From NCBI RefSeq assembly GCF_004349085.1, contig NZ_SMFM01000002.1:434001-498000 (forward strand): a stretch of 64,000 bases of DNA, written 5' to 3'. The position numbers and the translations under genes are program-made. Below the pieces are notes generated by a model. That model saw nothing but the letters and a program-made list of their open reading frames with translations, was not told where the DNA came from and ran no database searches. This document shows, in pieces, positions 26,802-35,731 of this stretch. Numbering within the stretch: the stretch's first letter is position 1; every line of letters starts with the position of its first letter. The DNA comes from Flavobacterium caseinilyticum (GTDB lineage Bacteria > Bacteroidota > Bacteroidia > Flavobacteriales > Flavobacteriaceae).

Positions 26802-28382
26802 TTATAAAATATAATCAGTATTTATAAAATTTGATTGTTTGCTATTAAGCAATTCTTGTAAAATTTCGTTGTTGTATTCGTTGTCTTTCGATGCTACAAA
26901 AGTTCTTATTGAAAAAGCCCGTAAAGCATCGTGAATACTCAATGTTCCTACTGCTGAATTCTTTCGACCGGTAAACGGAAAAACATCGGGACCACGTTGG
27001 CAAGAACTATTCAAGTTAACACGACAAACTAAATTTACCAAGGTATCAATTAGCGGAGCGATAGTTTTGATGTCTTTACCAAACAAACTTACTTGTTGAC
27101 CATAATCAGAAGCCGCCATATCATCCAATGGTTCTTGGATATTTTTGAAGGTCATAATTGGAACTACTGGTCCAAATTGTTCTTCTTCATATAATCGCAT
27201 TTGTTTATTAATTGGATACAATACCGCCGGGAATATAAAATTATCAGTTGTTTCTCCACCTTTTTTATTAATGATTTTTGCTCCTTTGTTAGTTGCATCT
27301 TCAATTAGCTCTTGAATATAGGCCGGTTTTTCTTTTTCTGGTAATGGTGTTAAAAATACTCCTTTCTCCCAAGGATTTCCAAAGCTTAATTCATCTACTT
27401 TTTGAGCAAAACGTTTGTTGAATTCTTCGGCTACGTCTTCGTGAACATATAATATTTTTAAAGCGGTACATCGTTGTCCATTGAACGACAACGAACCAGC
27501 AATGCATTCAGAAAGTGCTAAATCTAAATTTGCATCCGCCAAAATAATAGCTGGATTTTTAGCTTCTAATCCTAAAATAAGACGTAATTTATTTTTGTTG
27601 GGATGTAAATCTTGTAAGGCAATTGCCGATTTACTATTACCAATTAATGCCAAAACAGAAACTCTTCCTGATTTCATTATTGGCGAAGCTACTTCACGAC
27701 CACGACCATACAAAATATTGATGACTCCTTTAGGGAAACTACTTTGAAAAGCAGTTAATAATGGTGACAACAATAAAACTCCATGTTTTGCAGGTTTAAA
27801 AATAACAGGATTTCCCATTATTAATGCTGGTATAAGTAGTGTAAAGGTTTCGTTTAATGGATAATTATAAGGACCAAGACATAAAACAACTCCTAACGAA
27901 CTTCTTCTAATCATTGCATTAATACCTTGTACTTTTGAAAACTTTGCGCCACGGCTATTTAATTCCTTATAGCTTGCAATTGTGTCATAAATATACTCAA
28001 CAGTTCTATCAAATTCCTTTTCGCTATCAGATAATGATTTTCCTATTTCCCACATTAAAAGTTTTACGACTTCACTTCGTGTTGCTTTCATTTGAATAAC
28101 AAAATCTTCCATACATTTTATTCTGTCTGCCACTTTCATTGTTGGCCAAATCCCTTGTCCATTAGCATAGGCTTTGTCAGCAGCATCAATGGCTTCAATA
28201 GCTTGTACTTCATTCATAAAAGGAATTGTTCCTAAAAATGTAGGTGCATAATCCGCTGTTGAAGAAATGGTCGAATAAACATCTGATGTTTCGCCTGTCC
28301 ATTTTTTCAGTTCGCCATCGACTAAATAAGTATTTTGAATAAGCGGCGTGGTAATTTCAAACTCAGTTGGTATAGTTTTCAT
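26802..28382 (-). CDS. gapN: NADP-dependent glyceraldehyde-3-phosphate dehydrogenase (GapN-type aldehyde dehydrogenase)
   Basis: A 526-residue aldehyde dehydrogenase superfamily protein. The catalytic cysteine is in [10 protein letters not shown], the catalytic Glu region in [10 protein letters not shown], and the C-terminal [19 protein letters not shown] is characteristic of the GapN branch. It oxidises glyceraldehyde-3-phosphate irreversibly to 3-phosphoglycerate and yields NADPH without ATP. Unlike phosphorylating GAPDH it would supply NADPH for thioredoxin and peroxiredoxin systems. It lies 30 bp after the DUF3365 cytochrome, so it should be under the Crp-type promoter at 29410-29454. Confidence 0.85.
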   Translation of the reverse strand: MKTIPTEFEITTPLIQNTYLVDGELKKWTGETSDVYSTISSTADYAPTFLGTIPFMNEVQAIEAIDAADKAYANGQGIWPTMKVADRIKCMEDFVIQMKATRSEVVKLLMWEIGKSLSDSEKEFDRTVEYIYDTIASYKELNSRGAKFSKVQGINAMIRRSSLGVVLCLGPYNYPLNETFTLLIPALIMGNPVIFKPAKHGVLLLSPLLTAFQSSFPKGVINILYGRGREVASPIMKSGRVSVLALIGNSKSAIALQDLHPNKNKLRLILGLEAKNPAIILADANLDLALSECIAGSLSFNGQRCTALKILYVHEDVAEEFNKRFAQKVDELSFGNPWEKGVFLTPLPEKEKPAYIQELIEDATNKGAKIINKKGGETTDNFIFPAVLYPINKQMRLYEEEQFGPVVPIMTFKNIQEPLDDMAASDYGQQVSLFGKDIKTIAPLIDTLVNLVCRVNLNSSCQRGPDVFPFTGRKNSAVGTLSIHDALRAFSIRTFVASKDNEYNNEILQELLNSKQSNFINTDYIL

Positions 28383-28412
28383 AGTTGCAATTTTAAAGTT
28401 AATATCTTATAT

Positions 28413-29390
28413 CTATTTTTTATCAAAAGTGATACTCCAAATACCTCTAACTTGGTTTTCAGAATATCCTATAGCTAAATCTTTTGGATATAATTTTAAT
28501 GTTTTTACTCTAACTTCTGGATTAATATTTTCTGGAGTTCCGTGACATTGCAAACACATTGTATTTGTGGTTATTGGATAATAAAATTGTACTTTATTTC
28601 CTTTTTCAATAATAGTGGGTTTAGCTTCTTGATTTATAGCTACCTGTATTTTATATTTTTTGATAATGAGAAGCTCTTCGCTATTGGCTTTATTATTTGG
28701 ATTTCTGTATTTGTCGGAAACTCTTTTTATGGCTGCATTATGTACTATTGCCATACTATCTGTCAATGGTATAGCTTTTATGGTACAAAATTCTAGGGCA
28801 TTGATAGGTCCTTTTTTATTAATAGCACCCATCAAGTTTTTTCCTAAAATTTTCTGAGTAGATAAAGCATACCCTAAGCCAATTTCTTCATAAGATTTTT
28901 GCTTTTTAATGCTAACGGCTTTTTTTCCAGTTTGTACGAAATCTCCAAAACCTTTTTCCTTCCAATGATCTTTAAACCAAATTGGTTCTTCAATTTGATA
29001 ATCATACATATATTCGGCAATTTCCTCAACTACTCCTTCAGGAAATTGTTGTGCTGGCATAACTCCAAATCGTTTCACAGCACTATTTAGTTTTGCATTA
29101 GTCACAGATGGATGCGTTGTAAATGAAATAATTTGTGAAACAAAATCATCTTTAGAAATTTCATTAGCTAAATAATGTGCCTTTATTGCAATCATTGGTG
29201 GTGCAATTCTACCTTCACTTTCAGGCATCTGTACGCTATGACAATCATAACAATGAGTTTCTAATAATTTTTTTCCTGAATAATTATCATTAATTTCAAC
29301 AACTTTGTTTGTTAAAGTTCTATAATTCTCGTTTTTTTTATTGCACGAAATTAGTATTAATGGTAGGAGTAATAGTAGTAATGGTTTCAT
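28413..29390 (-). CDS. Di-heme lipoprotein with DUF3365 (Tll0287-like) domain
   Basis: A 325-residue exported protein with lipobox LILISC (Cys16). The first heme site is Cys47-x-x-Cys50-His51 (HCYDCHSV) in a cytochrome c domain of about 100 residues. The second is Cys279-x-x-Cys282-His283 (CLQCHGTPEN) inside a C-terminal DUF3365/Tll0287-like sensor-type domain. It may be a heme-based redox or gas sensor or an electron carrier. First gene of a minus-strand operon with gapN, the ICMT-like gene, the small His/Cys gene and the TonB receptor. Confidence 0.85.
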   Translation of the reverse strand: MKPLLLLLLPLILISCNKKNENYRTLTNKVVEINDNYSGKKLLETHCYDCHSVQMPESEGRIAPPMIAIKAHYLANEISKDDFVSQIISFTTHPSVTNAKLNSAVKRFGVMPAQQFPEGVVEEIAEYMYDYQIEEPIWFKDHWKEKGFGDFVQTGKKAVSIKKQKSYEEIGLGYALSTQKILGKNLMGAINKKGPINALEFCTIKAIPLTDSMAIVHNAAIKRVSDKYRNPNNKANSEELLIIKKYKIQVAINQEAKPTIIEKGNKVQFYYPITTNTMCLQCHGTPENINPEVRVKTLKLYPKDLAIGYSENQVRGIWSITFDKK

Positions 29391-29409
29391 ATAGATTATA
29401 TAATATGTG

Positions 29410-29454
29410 TAAACCTATATAGAATTACCATCGTATATTGTAACTTTAGTCACA
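29410..29454 (-). promoter_or_regulatory. Crp-type operator and promoter of the DUF3365-gapN-TonB operon
   Basis: Read on the minus strand: TGTGACTAAAGTTACA (29454-29439), then the -7 element TAGGTTTA ending at 29410, 36.5 bp from the operator centre, and the start codon 20 bp later. This is the only minus-strand member of the set and keeps the same geometry. Confidence 0.84.
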
Positions 29455-30030
29455 TAGAATATAACTTTTTCATGAAAAACAGAAAATTTATAGACTACAA
29501 TTTTCTTGGGGGATTAAGATTAGTATTATTTTCAAACTTTAGAAAATACATAATACAACGTTTGGTTAGTTAATATGAAGTATGATTACTATCAAATAGT
29601 ATAGGTCAAATTATTTAATATTGCTTATTTTTATTTTGTAAATAAAACGGAATAAGTATAACAATAAGACTCATAAAAAGAAAATAAAAAAGACTATTGT
29701 CACTAGTTTTTTTCTTTTTTACGTCTTTTAATTTTTTACAGAAATAAAGATAAAAAACATCATGTTATTAGTAGTAATCTGATCCAAAAGATAAGTTGTG
29801 ATTTATAAAACTTGTTCCCTTCTAATTACTAAGATGCAAAGCGTCATTACCAATAGACAAAAAACCAAAAGGTTCTCCAATGTTCTGAGACATATTATTT
29901 GCCGTTTTACAAAATAATTTTTTCTGTATGAAATAATATCAAAAGTACGTGGATCTAATTATCAGACGTCATTTTATTATTTTTACAATAGAAGAAAAAT
30001 AGTCCTCAATTATTTTATTATTCTAGCTAA
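29455..30030. other. Intergenic stretch without a recognisable gene
   Basis: About 575 bp of AT-rich DNA between the Crp-type operator and the end of the AcfC-like gene. No ORF with protein-like character, RNA gene or clear terminator was found. Confidence 0.5.
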
Positions 30031-30774
30031 TTATTCCCATCCCCATTTTTTAAATATAGTATGCCCTTCATTTGAAAGCATAAACTCAATAAATAACTGT
30101 GCCTCTGCCTTTTGTATAGTAAGAGTAGTTATTGCAATAGGAGTGCCTCTATAAACCGTATTTCTGACAGGAATCTTAACTAACGTCGAGACATCTTTTA
30201 ATCTAAAATACCATGATGCATAACTAATAAATGCATCGTAAGTATTATCTTCTTTCCATGCTTTAATAGCCATTGCTGTATTAGGGAAAGATTTGTAAAT
30301 ATTTTTTTGAATTCCTCCTATTAGATTTTGCCTGCCAGCTAAATCTTCCCACATACCTAATTGCCCTGCACCATTCACATCTAAAATTCGAATACCTTCT
30401 TTAGTCAAGTCTTTTAAGGAAGTAATATTTTTAGGATTATTTGGACGTACTAAAATTGCTGCGCCTCTTTTATATAATTCCGTTCGTGTAGCGGTATCAA
30501 TTAAACCTTCATGCTGCATAGTAAATTGTGTAAGCATATACTCTGATCCTCCAAAAATTAGATCAGCATTTTGTTTAGCTCTTTGAATCCATTCCACTTC
30601 GGGACCTGCTTTTACTTTTACAGGAATAGAAGTTTTATTTGAAAATATTTTTGCACATTCCTCTATTGCAGCTGCTGGACCGCCGGGGCCATAAACATAC
30701 AATGTATCCGTTTGAGCTCTTAGTATACTAGAAAAACCAATCAATATAACTACAATAAAATACCTGACTTTCAT
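30031..30774 (-). CDS. AcfC-like periplasmic substrate-binding protein
   Basis: A 247-residue protein with a signal peptide of about 20 residues ending LRAQ and a type II periplasmic-binding fold. The GPGGPAAAIEECAKIF start, AGPEVEW and ADLIFGGSEYML segments match the AcfC branch of sulfate/molybdate-type binding proteins. It may bind an oxyanion such as sulfate or a sulfonate. No permease or ATPase is encoded beside it, so its partner is elsewhere or it acts alone. No Crp-type operator was found upstream. Confidence 0.75.
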   Translation of the reverse strand: MKVRYFIVVILIGFSSILRAQTDTLYVYGPGGPAAAIEECAKIFSNKTSIPVKVKAGPEVEWIQRAKQNADLIFGGSEYMLTQFTMQHEGLIDTATRTELYKRGAAILVRPNNPKNITSLKDLTKEGIRILDVNGAGQLGMWEDLAGRQNLIGGIQKNIYKSFPNTAMAIKAWKEDNTYDAFISYASWYFRLKDVSTLVKIPVRNTVYRGTPIAITTLTIQKAEAQLFIEFMLSNEGHTIFKKWGWE

Positions 30775-31056
30775 ATTACAATATTTTTATATTTCTATTT
30801 TTTTTTTAAATTCTAAATCAAATTACAGTAGATTCAAAACCAAACTCACTATAAACAACCAAATGTAGAATTTTATTTTTTAAACCCTAAATTACTTAAT
30901 ACAATTTATTATTGATTGAATATTATTTTTAAATAGTATAGAGCAGATTACTAATGCATTTCTAATTCTCATTTAAAAACTTACAATAAATTTAAAAAAT
31001 CAACATATAAATAAAATCTATTATAAAAAAAAATATAATATTTTTTTTCTATTTAA

Positions 31057-31101
31057 TGTGACTAATGTCACCTTTAGTAACATTTATCTAAATTATCTTT
31101 G
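31057..31101 (+). promoter_or_regulatory. Crp-type operator and promoter of the peroxiredoxin gene
   Basis: TGTGACTAATGTCACC at 31057-31072 and the -7 element TATCTTTG ending at 31101, 36.5 bp from the centre. The start codon is at 31136. The operator lies inside a longer upstream frame, which argues against the longer start. Confidence 0.86.
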
Positions 31102-31135
31102 CATCAGTAAATTAATAATCAAAAATAATAACATC

Positions 31136-31780
31136 ATGGAAGACAAAGTATTTTTAATGCCAAGAATTGGTGACATGGCTCCCGATTTTGAAGCGGTAAC
31201 AACAACGGGAAAATTAAAATTTTCAGAATACAATAAAGGTAGTTGGGTTGTTTTTTTTTCGCATCCTGCAGATTTTACACCAGTTTGTACAACAGAAATG
31301 AGTGGTTTTGCTTTAGAAAAAGATTTTTTTGCAGCGCATAATACCAAACTGATGGGTTTGAGTATTGACAGTATCCACTCGCACATTGCTTGGGTAAATG
31401 CAGTTCATGAAAAAACAGGCGTTTTATTTGAATTCCCGATAGTTGCCGATATTAGTATGGAGGTTTCAAAATTATATGGAATGCTACAACCAGGAGAAAG
31501 TGAAACTGCAGCCGTTAGAGCCGTTTTCATCATGGATCCCGAAGGAAAAGTACGTTTAATCATGTACTACCCATTAAATGTTGGTAGAAATATGGCAGAG
31601 ATTAAACGCTCTCTATTAGCTTTACAAACCTCTGATGAGCATAAAGTAGCCATGCCTCTAGATTGGCAACCGGGAGATAAAGTAATTATTCCGGCTCCTA
31701 AAACTGTTGAAGCTTTAGCCGAAAGAAAGAAAAGTGATTTAGAAATGGTTGACTGGTATTTAGCCAAAAAATCGCTATAA
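31136..31780 (+). CDS. 1-Cys peroxiredoxin (Prx6 type)
   Basis: A 214-residue peroxiredoxin with the peroxidatic Cys51 in HPADFTPVCTTE and a Prx6-type C-terminal domain (EHKVAMPLDWQPGD). No second cysteine is present, so resolution must come from an outside thiol. It would remove hydrogen peroxide or organic peroxides. ATG 31136 is preferred over the TTG/GTG start further upstream because the promoter lies in between. Control by the Crp-type site ties it to sulfide or redox stress. Confidence 0.92.
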   Translation: MEDKVFLMPRIGDMAPDFEAVTTTGKLKFSEYNKGSWVVFFSHPADFTPVCTTEMSGFALEKDFFAAHNTKLMGLSIDSIHSHIAWVNAVHEKTGVLFEFPIVADISMEVSKLYGMLQPGESETAAVRAVFIMDPEGKVRLIMYYPLNVGRNMAEIKRSLLALQTSDEHKVAMPLDWQPGDKVIIPAPKTVEALAERKKSDLEMVDWYLAKKSL

Positions 31781-31803
31781 AGAATTCTAATAATTTTTCT
31801 ACT

Positions 31804-31830
31804 AAGACCATCCTTGTGATGGTCTTTTTT
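31804..31830 (+). terminator. Intrinsic terminator after the peroxiredoxin gene
   Basis: Stem AAGACCATC (31804-31812) with GATGGTCTT (31818-31826), a 5-nt loop, then T residues. Confidence 0.88.
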
Positions 31831-31868
31831 GTACATATTAAATAAAAATATACTGCTTAATTTTTCTC

Positions 31869-31961
31869 TGTGATTTTTGTCACATACCATATTTACTGAT
31901 ATAATAGTTATTTTTTCATGATAATTATCAGTTTGAATACTAAAAGTGTCCTATAAATTTG
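31869..31961 (+). promoter_or_regulatory. Tandem Crp-type operators and promoter of MBL-rhodanese 1
   Basis: The promoter-proximal site CATGATAATTATCAGT (31917-31932; core TGATAATTATCA is a perfect palindrome) keeps the 36.5-bp spacing to the -7 element TAAATTTG (31954-31961). A consensus site, TGTGATTTTTGTCACA (31869-31884), lies exactly 48 bp further upstream. The proximal site is FNR-like (TGATnnnnATCA), so two regulators or cooperative binding are possible. Confidence 0.78.
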
Positions 31962-32009
31962 CCCTAATCTTATAAATCTAAAAGCACCATTAATTCAAAA
32001 AACTTGATT

Positions 32010-33425
32010 ATGAAAATCGAACAAATTTACACAGGATGTATTGCTCACGCAGCTTATTATATTGAAAATAATGGTGAAGCCGCAATTTTTGATCCTTTAC
32101 GAGAAGTACAACCGTATATTGATAGAGCATTTAAAGACAATGCCAAAATTAAATATGTGTTTCTTACTCATTTTCACGCTGATTTCGTTTCAGGGCATTT
32201 GGATTTAGCAAACAAAACTAATGCGAAAATTGTCTATGGACCAACAGCAAAACCAGCTTATGAAATTATTTCTGCCGAAGATGGACAAATTTTTGAAATT
32301 GGAAACTATAAAGTAAAAGTGATCCATACTCCAGGACACACCATGGAAAGCACTACTTTTCTATTGATTGATGAAAACGGAAAAGAACACGGACTTATTA
32401 CTGGAGACACACTATTTATTGGCGATGTTGGTCGTCCAGATTTAGCACAACATGTTATTGCTGATTTAACACAAGACAAATTAGCACGTCATTTATATAA
32501 TTCTTTGCGAACTAAAATTATGCCTTTGTCAGATGATTTAATCGTATATCCAAATCACGGTGCGGGTTCGGCTTGCGGGAAAATGATGAGTAAAGAAACT
32601 ACTGATACTTTGGGCAACCAAAAGAAAACAAATTATGCATTAAATCCAAAAATGACCGAAGATGAATTTGTTACTGCTGTTTTAACCGGATTAACGAATC
32701 CTCCAAGCTATTTTCCTGCCAATGTGTTAATGAATATTAATGGTTATGACAGTTTAGATGCTATACTTAAAAAAGCTAAAACACCATTAAATCCAACCGA
32801 ATTTGAAGTAGCGGCAAACGAAACTAGAGCTTTAGTACTGGATACACGTGACGCATCTGAATTTGCTAAAGGATTTATTCCGAACAGTATTAACATTGGT
32901 TTAGATGGAAGTTTTGCGATGTGGGTGGGCGAAATGATTGCTGATATTAAACAAGAAATCTTATTAGTCACTGAAATTGGCAAGGAAGAAGAAAGTATGA
33001 TACGTCTCTCCCGTATAGGATATGATCATACTATTGGCTATTTAAATGGAGGAATTAATGCCTGGAAAAAGGAAGGTTTTGAATTGGATATAGTAAACAG
33101 AATTACAGCAAAACAACTGGAGGAAGCTATTGATTTTGATGAAACACTTATTTTTGATGTCAGAAAGAAAAGCGAATTTTTATCCGAACATCTTATTGGG
33201 GCAATTAATGTTCCACTAAACGAAATCAACAATCACTTGGCAGAATTTCCAAAAGAGAAAAAATTCATTTTGCATTGTGCCGGTGGATATCGTAGTATGA
33301 TTGCTGCATCAATTTTGAAACAAAGGGGTTGGGATAATTTTGTTGATGTTATTGGTGGCTTTGCCGAAATCAAAAACACCAATCTTTTAAAATCAGATTA
33401 TGTTTGTCCAACAACACTGTTGTAA
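32010..33425 (+). CDS. Persulfide dioxygenase-rhodanese fusion 1 (CstB-like)
   Basis: A 471-residue cytoplasmic protein. Residues about 1-235 are a metallo-beta-lactamase domain of the ETHE1/persulfide dioxygenase type, with THFHADFVSGH near residue 53 and later HTPGHT and DTLFIGDVGRPD. A second domain (about residues 260-360) has a rhodanese fold but no catalytic Cys, and the C-terminal rhodanese (about residues 365-470) has Cys423 in HCAGGYRS. This is the CstB order, in which persulfide is oxidised to sulfite and rhodanese joins sulfur and sulfite to thiosulfate. ATG 32010 is chosen over a TTG six bases upstream. Confidence 0.92.
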   Translation: MKIEQIYTGCIAHAAYYIENNGEAAIFDPLREVQPYIDRAFKDNAKIKYVFLTHFHADFVSGHLDLANKTNAKIVYGPTAKPAYEIISAEDGQIFEIGNYKVKVIHTPGHTMESTTFLLIDENGKEHGLITGDTLFIGDVGRPDLAQHVIADLTQDKLARHLYNSLRTKIMPLSDDLIVYPNHGAGSACGKMMSKETTDTLGNQKKTNYALNPKMTEDEFVTAVLTGLTNPPSYFPANVLMNINGYDSLDAILKKAKTPLNPTEFEVAANETRALVLDTRDASEFAKGFIPNSINIGLDGSFAMWVGEMIADIKQEILLVTEIGKEEESMIRLSRIGYDHTIGYLNGGINAWKKEGFELDIVNRITAKQLEEAIDFDETLIFDVRKKSEFLSEHLIGAINVPLNEINNHLAEFPKEKKFILHCAGGYRSMIAASILKQRGWDNFVDVIGGFAEIKNTNLLKSDYVCPTTLL

Positions 33426-33445
33426 ATAATTCATTGTTTTTTATT

Positions 33446-33482
33446 AAAAAGAGATTGTCTAAAAAAGGCAATCTCTTTTTTT
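33446..33482 (+). terminator. Intrinsic terminator after MBL-rhodanese 1
   Basis: Stem AAAAAGAGATTG (33446-33457) with CAATCTCTTTTT (33469-33480), 11-nt loop, T run. The next operator begins 5 bp later. Confidence 0.9.
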
Positions 33483-33486
33483 GCTA

Positions 33487-33531
33487 TGTGATATAAGTTA
33501 CAATAAATACAAAATTCACAAGCTACTTTTG
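33487..33531 (+). promoter_or_regulatory. Crp-type operator and promoter of the carbonic anhydrase gene
   Basis: TGTGATATAAGTTACA at 33487-33502 with the -7 element TACTTTTG ending at 33531, 36.5 bp from the centre and 21 bp before the start codon. Confidence 0.86.
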
Positions 33532-33551
33532 AAGAAATATTAGAAAGTAAA

Positions 33552-34214
33552 ATGAGAAAAACAATCCTAGCAATTGCAATTTTAAGTATCACAATAGGTT
33601 GCAAGAAAGAAGAAATAGCAAACCCGATTGCTGAAAATCAAAAACCAATAGAGCAACTAATTTCAGGAAATCAACGTTTTATAAACGAAAAATCTATTCA
33701 TCCGCATCAAGACAAAAAAACAGTGCTAAAAAACCAAAATGAACAACATCCTTTTGCTGTAGTGCTTACTTGTTCTGACAGTAGAGTTTCTCCTGAAGTA
33801 TTATTTGACCAAGGATTAGGTGATTTGTTTGTCATTAGAAATGCAGGAAACTTAATTTCAGATATTGACATGGGAAGTATTGAGTATGCAGTAGAACATC
33901 TTGATGTAAAATTAATTGTTGTTTTGGGTCATACAGAATGTGGTGCCATTAAAGCCTATATTGCTGATAAAGATAATTTATATAAAAAACATTTAAGTCA
34001 CATTGATGATATTGTAGAGACTCTTGCTCAGGAAAAAGAAGAACAAGAAGAAGAAAAAAAAATGCCGAAAGACCAAAATTTATTAGGCTCAATAAATGCT
34101 AACATTGCACATTCAACAAATTTAATCACACAAAATCCTATTGTAAAAGAGAAGCATCCAAAAATTGTATCCATGCGCTACGATGTTCATACTGGTAAAA
34201 TAGTACAATTATAG
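33552..34214 (+). CDS. Beta-class carbonic anhydrase with lipoprotein signal
   Basis: A 220-residue enzyme that interconverts CO2 and bicarbonate. Zinc ligands Cys74 and Asp76 (CSDSR) and His127 and Cys130 (HTECGAI) are in place. The N-terminus is a lipoprotein signal with lipobox ITIGC (Cys17) followed by Lys/Glu residues, so the enzyme should be anchored in the periplasm or outer membrane. That is unusual because most beta carbonic anhydrases are cytosolic. A charged insertion rich in Glu and Lys is near residues 158-172. Confidence 0.92.
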   Translation: MRKTILAIAILSITIGCKKEEIANPIAENQKPIEQLISGNQRFINEKSIHPHQDKKTVLKNQNEQHPFAVVLTCSDSRVSPEVLFDQGLGDLFVIRNAGNLISDIDMGSIEYAVEHLDVKLIVVLGHTECGAIKAYIADKDNLYKKHLSHIDDIVETLAQEKEEQEEEKKMPKDQNLLGSINANIAHSTNLITQNPIVKEKHPKIVSMRYDVHTGKIVQL

Positions 34215-34228
34215 TTATAAAAAGCTTG

Positions 34229-34273
34229 TGTAACATATGTCACAGTTTTTAATAAATGCAATACGTAATTTTG
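34229..34273 (+). promoter_or_regulatory. Crp-type operator and promoter of MBL-rhodanese 2 operon
   Basis: TGTAACATATGTCACA at 34229-34244 with the -7 element TAATTTTG ending at 34273, 36.5 bp from the centre. Confidence 0.85.
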
Positions 34274-34308
34274 GTTTCTAATTAGTAATTAATCTAAAAA
34301 TAAAAGAT

Positions 34309-35700
34309 ATGTTTTTTCAACACGTTTACGATAAAAGTTTAGCACAAGCCAGTTATTTTATTGGTTGTCAAAAAGCAGGAGTAGCAGCCGTAATTGATGC
34401 AAAAAGAGATGTAGATACCTATCTCGAAATTGCAAAGCAAAATAATATGAAAATTACTCATATTCTTGAAACACACATTCATGCAGATTTTCTTGCAGGA
34501 TCAAGAGAATTAGCCGCTTTAACTGGAGCAGATATGTATCTTTCAGATGAAGGTGGAGAAGGTTGGGAATATGAATTCCCTCATATTGGATTAAAAGATG
34601 GTCAAAAAATAAAACTTGGAAATCTTATTTTAGAAGTCGTACATACACCGGGACATACTCCTGAAAGTATCAGTTTCCTTCTTACAGATACTCCTGCCAG
34701 CGATGAGCCAGTAATGCTTTTCACAGGGGATTTTGTATTTGTTGGTGATATTGGAAGACCCGATTTGCTAGAAAAAGCTGCTGGAGTTGTTGGTACAGCA
34801 GATGCTGGTGCTTTACAAATGTACCAATCTGTCCAAAAATTTAATACACTTCCCGACTTCATTCAAGTATGGCCTGGACACGGTGCGGGATCTGCATGTG
34901 GCAAATCTTTAGGATCAGTTCCAAGCACAACAGTGGGATATGAAAAAGTAAGAAATTGGGCATTTCAATATAAGCATGATGAAAAAGGTTTTGTAAAATA
35001 TTTATTGACGGATCAGCCTGAACCACCAAAATATTTTGCAATGATGAAACACTTAAATAAAGTTGATCGTCCACTTTTGACAGCGGTTCCTAAATTAAGA
35101 AAGTTAAATCAAATAGAATTAACAGAAGCATTAGCAAAAGGAATCAAATTGATTGACGCCAGAGATAAAACTGAATTTTCAAAAGGATTTATACCGGGAA
35201 GCATCAATATTCAAGGCAATAATTCTTTTGCCACTTGGGCAGGATGGTTTCTAACTTATGAGGAACCTTTTATGATACTTGCTCCTGAGTCCCAATTAGA
35301 TGATCTCACCAGAAAATTAATGCGAATTGGCCTTGATAACATTTATGGCTACATCCCTTCTACCGAGACTTATACCGGGAATTTGGATCAATCCCATTTC
35401 ATTTCTCTTGAAGAACTAAAAGCATTAAAAGGGGATCCAAATGTTCAGATCGTAGACCTTCGTGGCGCTGCTGAATTTAATGCCGGTCATATAGAAGGAG
35501 CAGACAATGTTTTTGTAGGGACTATGGTGAATAATTTAGATAAAATAAGCAAAGACAAAAAAGTTGTAATCCATTGCCAAGGCGGTGATAGAGCTTCAAT
35601 TGGTTATTCCCTATTAATAAAAAATGGGTATACGAATGTTTTAAATTATTCCCCAGGAATGAATGAATGGGTGAATGAAGGCAATCCGGTAATAGCATAA
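34309..35700 (+). CDS. Persulfide dioxygenase-rhodanese fusion 2
   Basis: A 463-residue MBL plus double-rhodanese protein, more divergent than copies 1 and 3. The MBL motif is THIHADFLAGS, then HTPGHT and GDFVFVGDIGRPD. The middle rhodanese lacks a catalytic Cys, and the C-terminal one has Cys423 in HCQGGDRAS. The active loop differs from copies 1 and 3 (CQGGDR instead of CAGGYR), so substrate or partner may differ. It begins a run with copy 3 (31 bp gap) and a rhodanese (31 bp gap), all likely from one promoter. Confidence 0.9.
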   Translation: MFFQHVYDKSLAQASYFIGCQKAGVAAVIDAKRDVDTYLEIAKQNNMKITHILETHIHADFLAGSRELAALTGADMYLSDEGGEGWEYEFPHIGLKDGQKIKLGNLILEVVHTPGHTPESISFLLTDTPASDEPVMLFTGDFVFVGDIGRPDLLEKAAGVVGTADAGALQMYQSVQKFNTLPDFIQVWPGHGAGSACGKSLGSVPSTTVGYEKVRNWAFQYKHDEKGFVKYLLTDQPEPPKYFAMMKHLNKVDRPLLTAVPKLRKLNQIELTEALAKGIKLIDARDKTEFSKGFIPGSINIQGNNSFATWAGWFLTYEEPFMILAPESQLDDLTRKLMRIGLDNIYGYIPSTETYTGNLDQSHFISLEELKALKGDPNVQIVDLRGAAEFNAGHIEGADNVFVGTMVNNLDKISKDKKVVIHCQGGDRASIGYSLLIKNGYTNVLNYSPGMNEWVNEGNPVIA

Positions 35701-35731
35701 TTAATAGCAGTACATTCAAATTAGAAATAAG

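Noticed and set aside
29455..30030. Hidden small gene or RNA in the gap
   Set aside because: No ORF with protein-like composition, no terminator and no conserved-looking hairpin was found by eye. A covariance search would be needed to say more.
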